This document shows positions 33,676 to 44,593 of a stretch of 64,000 nucleotides of DNA, in pieces. The notes beneath the pieces were generated by a model. That model saw only the letters and a program-made list of their open reading frames with translations, did not search any database and was not told the DNA's origin. This stretch comes from Tridacna crocea (taxonomy: Eukaryota; Mollusca; Bivalvia; Cardiida; Cardiidae): assembly GCA_943736015.1 (NCBI GenBank), contig OX031058.1, positions 1,255,001 through 1,319,000 of the forward strand, given 5' to 3'. Both the position numbers and the translations under genes were made by a program. Every line of letters starts with the position of its first letter. Positions within the stretch are counted from its first letter, which is position 1.

Positions 33676-34157
33676 CTAATCACTTTTTTCTTCCCCACTT
33701 TCTGTCACTATACTAGTATTTTGAATACCACCAACTACAGTATCTTCAAAGTCACTGTTATTCACTAAAGTGGCATTAATCATTTCTCTATTTGTAATAA
33801 TATAGTTACTCCTTAAAATACTCTGGGATACACAATCTTGATGTTTAGGCTCATCAACATTAATAACTGTTTGTATTGGTTGATGTCGCAAGTACTGCAT
33901 ATCTTTATGAGTATTTGACACATTCACAAAAATGTCGTCGCATATAGTTTCATCATCAAAAGCTTGGTTCTTTTCTTGTTGCTCTTTCTTGGTATTCTTA
34001 TCTAATAGTCTTGCTTTATTAGCTTCTCTCTGTCTTGGAGTAAGGTCCTTAATAATAATGCATCTGTTAAATTTCGTATCTTCAGATAAACTCTTTATCT
34101 TTTTTGCATTATCTAATATTTCTTTTCTTTGACGTTTGTTATTTAATATAACTTTTT
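33676..34157 (-). pseudogene. LINE ORF1 C-terminal fragment
   Basis: An open frame with no start codon runs from a stop near 34,160 to the stop at 33,676, about 160 codons. It is basic and then acidic, with IIKDLTPRQREANKARLLDK, a motif I associate with ORF1 proteins of CR1/L2-type LINEs. It ends 34 bases before the ORF2 start. The 5' part of ORF1 is missing. Confidence 0.6.
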
Positions 34158-34687
34158 AACTTGGGTAATATTAAAGTATTTTCAAGACATCCACTCCAGT
34201 ATTATGTCTTTAAATATCAAATATAAGAGAGTTCAAATTCAAGATCAGACTGCATGTTCATTGCAGTCTGATCTAGATCGACACTTTGCTGAAAGGTATG
34301 TAATTATCTTCTTAGCACAAGACAGAATCTTTGACTGATCCAAATTAAAAGGATTTGCAGATGACAATTAATGCCGTATAGAATAAAGATCTAGTACTCA
34401 AATGATGGAAATTTATTTGAGAGGGTAGAAAATATTATTGGAAAAGGAAAAAAATGCTGGTTACCAGCATTTAATCCTTTTCCTACAATGTTTTCATAAG
34501 GCTTCCTCCGGGTCTTTAAAAATCAGGATTGTGTTGTAAAGGATTAATTGTGCTTCAAAAGCCAAGGGTCATTTAAGAAAAATGCAATATGCTTGTTTCA
34601 CTATGCACACTGAATATTACCTTTGTGCATAGTACTTTGGAAAGATACCCATGACCAATTGCACTAACTGGCACATGAATGAAATGT

Positions 34688-34870
34688 TTAACCCTTTCTG
34701 TACAGAAAACAGTTTATGAAAACAATGTGGAAATCGGAGAAAATGCTGGTAACCAGACCAGCATGTCTTCTTTTTCTTAGGGTATTATCAACCGTTCCAT
34801 AAATAAATTTCAACTTTTTAGCCACTCTTACATTTTTGTCTGCTAGTGCTTTCAATTTGTACAAGTTATT
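34688..34870 (+). mobile_element. Family A MITE, followed by a second partial copy
   Basis: Starts TTAACCCTTTCTGTAC with a core around 34,720-34,785. A second plus copy continues to a TTAA at 35,070-35,073 with its core at 34,903-34,968. Confidence 0.6.
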
Positions 34871-35074
34871 TACCCTAGTGCTTTCAAGGAAGAAGCCTTT
34901 TGATAACATTGTGGGTAAAGGAGAAAATGCTGGTAACCATCATTTCCTCCCTTTTCCACAATGTTTTCTACTCATTCAAAGACAAATTCCATTCTTCCAG
35001 CTCCATTTAAATTGTTGTTTCCTAATGTTTTCAATTGGAAAAGTTTAGGATCTGTCCTGTGATAAAGAATTAAG

Positions 35075-35969
35075 CAATGTTTGCTCTAGTGAGCTAAAAA
35101 CTTGTATTAAGAAATACTATACATGTATTTACAAACATCTCTTCCTAATATACTTTCAGAGCTTTCTCCTGCTAGAAGAATGACACTAAAAAGGGGAACC
35201 ATGATTCCAAGACAACTGCACCTTACAGGGACCACATGTTAAGCAATGGTGTTCTCATATATGTATATTGGACATGCAGTCATTTAAACATTTAATTAAA
35301 AAAAAATAGTGCTGTATAGTATTAATTTTCTATGTTTACCATCTTTGCACGGCAAGGAAGTTCATGCTAGTATTTACCGGTACTGCTCAATAGTGAAAAA
35401 GGGTATTAAAATCCTAACCGAGAAAATACACTAAATTAAAACAGCATTGCAGTAGACTGCTTTTGAAAATACTGTGATCAAATATGTTGCTCACAGTCAG
35501 CAATATCTATTTGCCATAATGTTTTCATCTCATTCTTTCAATTATTTTTCTCCATTTGCCTCAGATTTTATCTAGTGTTAAAAGTAAAGTTAGGTTTCAT
35601 GACTTTGTTAAATAAAGGACAAGCAATATTCTTGTTTATGTTTAGAACAAAATACTTAATGCTCCTTGAAGAGTGAAAGCAATATACATGTAGTAAAATT
35701 CAGTCATTGACATTGTGTGGAAAAAGAAATTTCGTTACATACAAGTCTTATTAGCTGCACAAAATTAATAGTCCTTTGAAAACATTATGAGAAATGGCAG
35801 ATTAAGAAACAATTTTGCATTTTTTAACAATATTTTTTTCTGAAGCAGAAATTTGCTTCATCAAGGGACCCAAATAACATGAGAATAATGCAAAAGTGTT
35901 TTGTTACTACAAATGTAATAAAGATAAATATCTACAAAACTTTTACGATTTCTCATGTTTATTTTGTTT
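35075..35969. other. Intergenic, nothing recognised
   Basis: AT-rich sequence with short GGAGAAAATG-like echoes but no complete repeat and no coding signal on either strand. Confidence 0.5.
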
Positions 35970-36515
35970 AATCTTTACCAACTGATAAAACTCTGCACTT
36001 CTTCAAATTCAAAGCATTTGCAGACAATTGATTGATTTTGACTCACATTTTGCAATTTACATATTAAAAGGTAGAAAACATTGTGTTGAAAGTAAAAATT
36101 ATTAGTTGTCTTTTCACACAATGTCTCCTAAAGTATTTTTCTGCAGGGTTGTTAAAACTCAGGATTTTTTGGTAAAGACTTACAAGTCACCAAAAATAAT
36201 AAAATTGCTTCTGAAACATATTTGCAGCACAAAACTTCAGAAGCATCCTTGTGAATGTGAAAAAAATTAATCAAGGAGTAAAGCTTGAGTATTCGTTAAA
36301 TCATGTCAAAATTAGACATTACTTATTTTGACCAATTTGTCCTTAGGTCAAAATGTTTTCAAAATTGGTCTGCTGCAAGACATAAAAAGTTATCTACAGG
36401 AGACAGACCACTGACCCCTTTATCTGCTGGTATAAAATTACTGGGCTGTCTCTGGTCCAACAACACTTGCAAGGATGAATTAAACAAGGGCTATATAAGA
36501 AGACATGCAACCATT

Positions 36516-36722
36516 TTAATCTTTTAACATTTAACAAAATTTTCATCATGTCTATTTTGAAAGCAAAGTTGGAGGATGAAAAATTGTAGCCTAAATGAAA
36601 GGAAACATTGTAAGAAATGTATAAAAAGCTGATGACCAGCTTTTTTCTCCTCTTCCTTCAATGTTTTCAAAAGCCCTCTGCTTCAGGGTAATGAGGAACA
36701 AAATTGTTTGGTAAAGGGTTAA
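36516..36722 (-). mobile_element. Family A MITE, diverged
   Basis: Core arms AAAAAGCTG and CAGCTTTTTT still pair although both differ from the family sequence. It ends at the TTAA at 36,719, where another decayed copy starts and runs to about 36,925. Confidence 0.55.
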
Positions 36723-36929
36723 CTCACAGAACAAAATTTCGACTGGGTCAAGCTGAGAGGATTAGCAGGTGATATGCAAATGAACTGTTGAAATTTGTCT
36801 TTGAATGGGTGCAAAACACCGCAGAAAAAATGATTTCCAATATTTTCTCTTTTTCTCATATTTATTGTCCTGGCTTCCCTCCCCCTGGCTGTTTTGACAC
36901 AAGCTTTTTTGATAAAGAGCCAACAAGAT

Positions 36930-38372
36930 GCCTATTCTTCTAAGTAGAAGAAAATGCCCTGCAAATCATATCTTGTGTAGTACATCCTGTTGCATCTGCT
37001 GTCATTTGGACAGTCATGAATTAATCTTCTGTTTTACTGGTTTGGCATTTCCAATGAGTCTAAAGTAGGTGATGTTTCATGTGGCACTGTACAGATGTTT
37101 TGGACAGTTATTGTGATTGTTAGGATTTCATGGCCTATTTGCCCTCCTGCAAAAAAAAAAAAACAGGCTAAAGCAATGTATTCAAAAAGACTTTCTGCAG
37201 AATATTTCATCATTAGAAACATTACACTTGTAAATGCTACATCAAAATAGGCAAGCACAAGTACTGATTCTGAGTATTCAAATAGTCTACAATTCTTTGT
37301 TATGGCCCTCAAAGTGCCTTTGACCACTTTAGTTGCTTTTGTGATCAATGTACAATCATGACTACACTGTAGAAAGTCTGCAGTCTGATCTCTGATCTAC
37401 ATTGATCGCTTTACTAAGACTGTCCAAACGAGGGCAACTTCAACATTATTCTCACGATCTTATTTATAGAATGAAACGCGTCTTTGATTTATTCCGTGCT
37501 CTTTAAAGGGTTAAGCTCATATACCTAGTTTTGAACTAGAAATGATGAATTTAACTGAAAATAATTCCAGATAAGATGCCAAAATAGGTTTTGAAGCTAA
37601 TAATTCACGACCAGTTTAGAATGGCTGTCTAAGGCAATTCAATGAATAAAATGAGGCCGAATAATTCCAACTATCATTACCGGCAACATTCAATATGGTG
37701 CAAAGGAGACTTGGGTGCGAAACTGCACTGGTGCGAAACATACCAAAACCGCAATATGTTTCTAAACGCCCCTGAAGACGCGATATGAGTGCATTTCTAG
37801 AATGAAATGCTAAAAAAACATTATTTTATTGCCATAACTAGGTTAGTTTGACCTTCTTAGATCAGAAATCGACCGAGTACATGTCCATTGCAAGGATGTA
37901 CGAAAAATGGGTTACGGATTTTCAATGTTTTCCACGGCCTGTATTTAAATCACAAAATTATTTCTAAACAATATTTTAACCCTTACCAACATCTTTCATC
38001 TCCAGTTTTTCCTCTCCAAACCCATTTTTGAAGATCAGAATAATATACACATCTGTGTTGCGTCACGAATGTCGGTACATGCATAAGCAAAATAGTGGAA
38101 AAAATCTCAATATAGCGACCAGTGATCCCGGAAGTGCATTTCATCGAAACGAGACTTGCAGACCCTACTGATTGGTATGATATACAGTGCTCAAAGGAGC
38201 GTGACGAAATATTGATATTTGATTGTTTAGCAGTGGTGTGTATGCAATTATGGTGTATAATTTAGACAAGACCGTTAATGAATGCCAGCCTGATAAGGTG
38301 TGATAAACAGTTATGCAGGCTTCCTTTATACTTGATACATACTGTGTATGTAAGAGGATAGTTTACAGACAT
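36930..38372. other. Intergenic, mostly unassigned
   Basis: Contains a half family B hairpin (37,365-37,415). A minus-strand frame (37,034-37,152) follows a strong T-rich acceptor and reads GGQIGHEILTITITVQNICT, a weak candidate for a last exon with no partner exons seen. Confidence 0.25.
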
Positions 38373-38492
38373 TCTGAGCGAGTGTTCAGTACTGCTGGTG
38401 ACTTTTTGTCAGCACAGAGGGCTTCTCTGGGTGCTGACAAGGTTGACATGCTAATATTTTTGAAAAAAAAACATGACTTGAAATGTCACTGA
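38373..38492 (+). pseudogene. hAT-type transposase C-terminal (dimerisation) fragment
   Basis: Forty codons with stop: SERVFSTAGDFLSAQRASLG then ADKVDMLIFLKKK. This is the hATC dimerisation motif of ZBED-like hAT transposases. No longer transposase frame is joined to it upstream. A CTAGGGATGAAAC-type end on the complementary strand near 38,680 may be the element's terminus. Confidence 0.75.
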
Positions 38493-38989
38493 GTTATTTA
38501 CTTGTTTCTATGGATAATTCTTAATTTCTTTGTCATTTCAGTCTAGTCTGTGTTAAAGACTAGTCAATTTTTTTAGCATATGCAACCCTAACAGTGACTA
38601 CAAGTGGTCAGATATGCTAAATGTCAGCATATAGAACGTATTGCAATACACTTTTTACCGTATTGTTTCATCCCTAGTACACAGGACATTATGTCATCGG
38701 CGAGTAAGATTGCTCGTTCCGAACCTGTTTTATTTAGATGTAGTACACTCTTCCTGTATTGATGATAAATGAATAAGCTATGATCAGCATGTGTCATTAT
38801 TACTGTGTATGATGTCAATGACTTACGTTTTTCAAGCCTAGAATGGGGACAAAACGATCAAGCTAATGAAGGATTTGTTTCCACGCTTTGAATGATCATG
38901 TGGTGTATACGTCACTTAACCTACATACACTGAACTGAAGGCACTATCTGAGACCAAGTCATAGTGATTAGGTTCATTAACTGAACCCA

Positions 38990-39175
38990 TTGCCTGTATT
39001 CAACATTCTTAAGAACATTCTTTGTCTTATTCTCCAGAGAGAAAGTATATGAAAGTAAAACAAATTCTGAAACCATTCGGTTTAGCCAATCAGAAATTAT
39101 ATTACTTACAAATTTAGAAAATGACGGAGATTAAGACTAAAGAATATTCTCAAGAATGGCTGAACAAAGGCCCAG
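38990..39175. repeat. Family H palindromic element, diverged
   Basis: Outer TTCAACATTCTTAAGAACAT and AGAATGGCTGAACAAAGGCC; the centre is partly lost (ACCATTCGGTTTAGCCAATC). Confidence 0.6.
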
Positions 39176-39227
39176 GTTTTGACTGACAAAAACTTTTGAT
39201 ACTTGGCTAGCGTCTACTTGAACTTGG

Positions 39228-40137
39228 CCTACCGTAAACCGCTGTGTATACCACACAGGCATGTATAACACGCAGGCCTTTTTCAGCATCAGATCCGAGG
39301 AAAAAAGGTTGTTCGGATGTACAACACGCATCAAAAATTGACCAAAATATCGTAACATCTGAAGCTTGCGACGCTATCTTGAAAAATTGTAAATGGCGAT
39401 ACTTTAACAAAGGGAAATAACCATTTTTAATCAAAGTGGAAATGGTAATGATTCGATGTGTACTCGGGGAATTATAAAAACATGCCAGCTTATGACATGT
39501 TGCAAATTCACACATTGAACTGACGACCATATCGTAGTTAATCTCCTATTTCTCACCTCGATCGACAAATGTGACAGGTGTGAAATAAACATAGATCTGT
39601 ATGATGTAAATCACCGTTTTTGTAAAAAGTAGCGATAAATATATATATTTTTAAATCATTCATTTCTTTCTGAATCATTATTTTACTCTTGTGTAATTAT
39701 TCAATTTTAGCTATTAACAAAGAATAACAAAAATATGAGACGAATCAGACGGTAAAAGTAAATCAATATTTATCATTCCGGGGTACGTTCGCCATAGCCA
39801 TAATGGCCGACAGAATCGGGAAATTACGAATCCTAATCCACAAATTAAGAATGTACAAGTACATTTTAACAAAATTAAAACATAATTTTTTTTTTTAATC
39901 TGTAAAAGTTGAAATGGGATGATGACGAAAGTTAAGGCTGTGGCAAGAAAACTTTGCCGTTTTGTACCTACGCCCCGTCCCCCACCCACCCACTTTGAAC
40001 AGGTATACGACCGACTTTCAAGGAGGAAAAAAACATGGTTTTGCCTATTGTAGTGTATAACACGCAGTCCCCAGTTTGAAATTATTCAGAGCTGAAAAAA
40101 TGTGCGTGTTATACGCACCAAAACACGGTAGGTCACG
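39228..40137. mobile_element. Degenerate TIR element, about 0.9 kb
   Basis: The left end reads CCTACCGTAAACCGCTGTGT and then GTATAACACGCAGG. The right end is the inverted CCTACCGTGTTTTGGTGCGT and then ATAACACGCAC. The ends match imperfectly and no transposase was seen inside. Confidence 0.4.
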
Positions 40138-40911
40138 AGGAATATGAAGTCTATTCACGACCTCATCATGACCCTTAACAGACAGATACTTATCATTAAA
40201 TCCAGAATTTCCTACCGCCTGAATATATTGACAATACTCAAGTCGTTGATGTTATTTCTCCAAGTCCAACCAAAACATTATCCTAGTTCACTCTGCTTTA
40301 TGGTCCTTTAGTGGTAAAAACGCATAAGGGTGAACAAGTTACGAATTAAAACAATGAATTTTACCTATTTTACTCGACTCTTATTTTAACCCTTATACAC
40401 CTGAAACTTTCTAAAAATTTGACACGTAAGTTTTACATTCTGCTCCGACCTACTCCATATTTGTTTCGTTAATTGTCACGCTGAATTCCATTGATTAAAT
40501 GGAAAAAAGTATCCAATGAAAGTGAATGTAACAAAAGTGAGAGCTCAACTAACGAAACGTATTCACTTTGTCGAAATGTAAAATAAAAGTCGAAAAGGTG
40601 TAGTTTTAAAAACAAAGACAGCAATTATGTTCTTAATCAAAACCCGAACTAAAAATTATTTGAGTCTTATGTTTTCTACACAATATGGTGTTTTAACGTC
40701 TAAAATATAAGGCATTTCGAAAACAGTTCGGAAAAAGAAGAGAAAACTGATAAGCAATACTTGAACCCTTTGCCACGTTTTATGCGCTTTCAATCCCGAT
40801 TATTTGATTTCATATCTAACTTGTCGTCTACCTAAATAGCCTATAGCCTATGGAAGAATCTCACATTTAAAAATCCCTACTACATGCAGCCATTTAATGA
40901 CCAACACTTGC

Positions 40912-41145
40912 TTAACCTATTACCACACAATCCCTACTTTTGACGACCCTGAGAAAGAATTTTAAGCCTTTTGGAAACGTTGTGGGAAAGGAGAAAATGC
41001 TGGTAACCAGCATTTTCACCTTTTCCCACAATGTTTTCTACCCTTCACAAAACACATTTCAAATTTCAACCTACTTTAATTTTGTCATCTGCAAATGCTT
41101 TCCATTTGAAAAAACCTAAAATTTTGTCGTTTGGTAATGAATTAA
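40912..41145 (+). mobile_element. Family A MITE
   Basis: TTAA ends; core at 40,974-41,039 near perfect. Confidence 0.85.
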
Positions 41146-41690
41146 AGAAGTCGGGTGAGAGGGGACATGTTAAAAATATGTAAAATAATCCATGATCTAA
41201 AATCAAGTATAAATATAACCGTGTGGGAAAATGTAACAGAAAAACAAGGACAAAGGGACAACTCATAGAAAATATACCCTCATTACAGCACATGTGAAGC
41301 ACAGAGAAATTATTCCACATTACGGACTGCAAGGATTTGGAATAACCGACCAGAACAGATAGTGACAGCTCTGTCTTACAAGACGGCTTCGCAAAGCGGC
41401 GGATATACGTCCGAAGGGGCTGGCCAGTGAAATGGGTTAAACATCTAGAACGCCTACAGATATCCAAATTCTAAAAGCCACGTACACAAATGCACATTAT
41501 AGAGATTCATTGAGGTAAGTTTGAACTTATTCCAATGAAAATTGTAGGAGGAGTTGCTGGCACAAGAAACTGTTAACGGTCAGATGGACGGACGGACTTG
41601 TACTAGGGCCATAACATAATACGACCTTTTATGCTTTTAAGAATAGATCGGACAAATTTTAGTGGGATCAGAAACGGTTATAATTGCTCT

Positions 41691-41946
41691 GCAACATCCG
41701 AAAAGGGGCATTCGGACATTAGCGTAAAGCATCCTCTTGGATCAGCTTGCGCAGTACGGGCAGGCTGATCCGAAGCGATACTTTCCGTTTTTACGTAATT
41801 TTCTGTTTTGCGCTAGCCTTCTGAAGGACAAAATCTAATGTAGTCGTAAAGTGCCGTCTCGGATTAGCCTGCGCGTACTGCGCAGGCTGATCCGAGACGA
41901 CTCTTTACGCAAATGCCCGAATGCACCTTTTTGCGTGTTGCACGCC
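41691..41946. repeat. Family C foldback element
   Basis: TGCAACATCCGAAAAGGGGC to CTTTTTGCGTGTTGCA, with two internal palindromes (CAGCTTGCGCAG and CAGCCTGCGCG...CGCAGGCTGATCCGAGACG). Confidence 0.8.
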
Positions 41947-42086
41947 AATTATAACAATTACAAAGCGGAGATTAAAATAGGAAGTGGCGAATCAGACATT
42001 ATGGAAGGTGGATAAGTAGTCTGGTGAAGATGACAGACATCCTGTACATACCAGAAACTATTGCAAAGTATCGCCAAGTAAGTATT

Positions 42087-42310
42087 TATTCTTCACACAA
42101 TATCGAGTCTTAACGATCCAGTGCAAGAAGCCATTCGAAGACATCGTGTGAAAAGGAGAAAATGCTGGTAATCAGCATTTTCCCCTTTTCCCACAATGTT
42201 TTCCACCCGATCAAAGAAAAATCACAAAATTTGAGCCACATTTAAATTGTCGTCTGCAAATGCTTTCAATATGGACAAGTCCAAAGTTTTGTCTTTTGGT
42301 AAAGAGTTAA
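42087..42310 (+). mobile_element. Family A MITE
   Basis: The left TTAA has decayed; it ends TTTTGGTAAAGAGTTAA and directly abuts the SINE at 42.3 kb. Confidence 0.75.
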
Positions 42311-42324
42311 GAGTCATAATTTGG

Positions 42325-42680
42325 AAAATGGGGTTTACTGCATCTTCAAGATGTAGTATACGACAACGATTAATTAATTGTATTATGTTTAACGCCGTTT
42401 TCAACATTATTTCATTTGTATCGTGGCGGCCTGTGCATACTCTTTAACCGGTACTTTGCACAATTTTCTTTCCAAGCCACTGGCTGCTTTCCCACTTGAA
42501 TATCGTCGAAACAAAGGTCAGCGGTGGGGGTGGAGGGAATGAATCTTTGGAATCGGCAGTGACTATCATCAATCCTCGGAAAGAAATTGGCCGAGCCAGG
42601 TGTCGTGGCCAGGGATCGTACCCCGGACCCCGTTTTCTCAAGTCCTGCACGCTACCGACTGAGCTACTGGGGCTCGACAG
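42325..42680 (-). mobile_element. tRNA-derived SINE copy
   Basis: Inverted relative to the copy at 56.2 kb. It shares CCACTGGCTGCTTTCCCA and GACTATCATCAATCCTCGG, with a tRNA-like head (GAGCTACTGG, CCAGGGATCGTACCCCGGA) at its right end. Confidence 0.75.
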
Positions 42681-43394
42681 TACACGACAAACAAGTCATA
42701 AATCTACAAGACAGAGCTCCAGATAAGAGTAAAAAATGATACTGTATATCCATTATTTGTCTTTTAAACCATATGAGACTATTCTAATGAGTACCCACAA
42801 CATAGGGTTTACTGCAGAACAATTAACATTTTCAAGAATGAAATAGAAATTACTCCCTCTATCTGGAAATCTGCATAAAAAGCATGTTGTCCAGCAGCTG
42901 CTGACTGAATCATGGGATAGAATGGTCTGCGCATGTCAAATGTAGTCAACGGGATTTTTAATTTGTCCATAATTAAAGTAAGTGCAGATGGTATATAAGG
43001 TTCTACTACAACATCTTAGCAATGCTCCAGTAAAAGGGGGCTTAATGCATCCCAAGTAATGCTTTATACAAAGCAAGTCATAAAATTATCACTAGTCAGT
43101 AAAATCTGTTTTGTTTTACGACCCGACCGAATCACGAAGTAAACTGGTCCTTTTACATGTCCAAAGGTTACAAATGATAAACAGTTTCGACCAATGGCAG
43201 CCTGTGCAGTTTTTTCACACAGCAAGGATCAACTTTATTAGCGTTTCTTTAGAGAAGAAAACATTCTGGGCAAAAAGAGAAAAATACTGGTAGCCAGCAT
43301 TGAATTTGTACCGTTACCAGTAGGCTAATGTTTTAAAAGTTTTTTTCTTCCTCGATTTCGTCAAAGGTTGGAATTGGTCTTTTGCCACAGCCCT

Positions 43395-43490
43395 TTGCTT
43401 CCAATGATGATCGAACCCGGGACCTCAAAGTAACAAATCCTTTTTGTTACAACTGAGCCAGTCTTTACGGCTGAGACAAGGACACCTGCG
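43395..43490 (-). mobile_element. tRNA-like SINE head
   Basis: Inverted A box (TGGCTCAGTTGTAAC) and B box (GGGTTCGATCATC), with 14 bases of AT-rich loop between. Classed as a SINE relic because the acceptor stem does not pair. Confidence 0.45.
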
Positions 43491-43582
43491 CCTATACAAG
43501 TTACAAGTTATGTCTCTTGTAAATGTTGATCGATCAGAAGTTTTGGTCCGTCCAGTAACACGAGGATTTATCAATAAATTTA

Positions 43583-43583
43583 C

Positions 43584-43635
<52 letters not shown>
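43583..43635 (+). repeat. CTAT microsatellite
   Basis: Uninterrupted (TATC)n, about 13 units. Confidence 0.95.
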
Positions 43636-43659
43636 GTGTTTGTTCGTTCGTTGGTTTGT

Positions 43660-43888
43660 TTAACCCTTTCTAAAACAATCCCTGAATTTTACGACCCAGA
43701 TGTAGAAGTCTTTTGAAAACACTAAGCGCAAAGGAGAAAATGCTGGTAACCAGCATTTTCTCTTTTTTCTACAATGCTTTCTACTACTTTAAAGTCGGGT
43801 TTTAATTTTTGAATCATGCTTGCTTTGTCGTCTACAAAAGCTTTCAATTTGGACCAGCCTAAAGGTTTGTTGTTTCGTAAAGAGATAA
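43660..43888 (+). mobile_element. Family A MITE next to the CTAT microsatellite
   Basis: Starts TTAACCCTTTC; the right end is GATAA. It lies 25 bases after the tandem CTAT tract. Confidence 0.8.
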
Positions 43889-44144
43889 GCCATTCGCTAG
43901 AAAAATATTGTCGTTTCACTTCAAAAATCTCGTAACTACAGCTTGAAACAATGCTGTAGTTAAGAGGTATTTGAAGTAAACTGACGATATTCGTTTATTT
44001 ATTCTGGCAAAATGGGCTTTGGTGCAAAATGCATCAAGCCAGTAAGTTCTCAGATACCTTTTGAAACATAAAATCCATTTTGTCTAAATCCCGACCCAGT
44101 CATGAGGTATGCACTGGTCCTTTGACGGATAGAAAATTAAGCAA

Positions 44145-44230
44145 TGGCAAAAAGGTTCAAACCAGGTCAGCCTGTGCAGTCCGCGCAGGCTGACCTGGGT
44201 TGAAACTTTTTGCAAATGCATTAAGCTGCC
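44145..44230. repeat. Family D palindrome
   Basis: AGGTCAGCCTGTGCAG-TCCGCGCAGGCTGACCT centre flanked by GGTTCAAACC and GGTTGAAACTTTTTGC. Other copies at 44,650-44,730 and 58,505-58,620. Confidence 0.75.
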
Positions 44231-44439
44231 TTTTCCTAGAGACTGGTTCATATATTTATTAATTTACTTGTCTTATTTCTAGGAGTTCTTAAACTTTTTG
44301 GGAAAAGAAAAGCATTACAAAAGGTAGATTTATAGGAATTTATTGAAAAAATAGAAAAAGGGGGCGGGACAGCCAGCCCCCACCCCAAGCAAACTTTCCC
44401 TTTCTCGTAAGCCTCATTCATACGGCACTGAATACGAAA

Positions 44440-44593
44440 CTAAACAGTTTGCGAGTCGTCAAACATGCAAGTATATAGAACTATAGGCACAAATAACAGG
44501 ACTATTGATGACGTCGGAACGAAAGTCGCCGTAGATGTATACAAACACAGGCTGTGTGAGGAATCCTGCATGCAGAGCGAATCTACAACATCC
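44440..44593 (-). CDS. ADP-ribosyl cyclase exon 7, GPI-like tail and stop
   Basis: DVVDSLCMQDSSHSLCL holds the last family cysteines (CD38 FLQCVKNPEDSSC). It is followed by STATFVPTSS, then a hydrophobic run (IVLLFVPIVLYTCMF) and DDSQTV before the TAG at 44,440-44,442. The layout of small residues and then a hydrophobic end suggests GPI anchoring. Acceptor TTTCAG. Confidence 0.88.

Larger units (their letters stand above)
25285..34165 (-). mobile_element. CR1/L2-like LINE, 5'-truncated, split by a DNA transposon
   Basis: Read on the minus strand, the element has the tail of an ORF1, an ORF2 with apurinic endonuclease, reverse transcriptase and a C-terminal SFSQRVVETWNSLP block, and a 3' end of short AAGGTAAAC repeats typical of CR1/L2 elements. 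Subtracting the inserted transposon (27,621-33,029) leaves about 3.5 kb. The endonuclease and RT motifs are intact, but two one-base deletions break ORF2, so this copy is probably immobile. Confidence 0.88.

Noticed and set aside
39207-39530. 107-codon minus-strand frame
   Set aside because: Falls within the left part of a degenerate TIR element and has no transposase motif.
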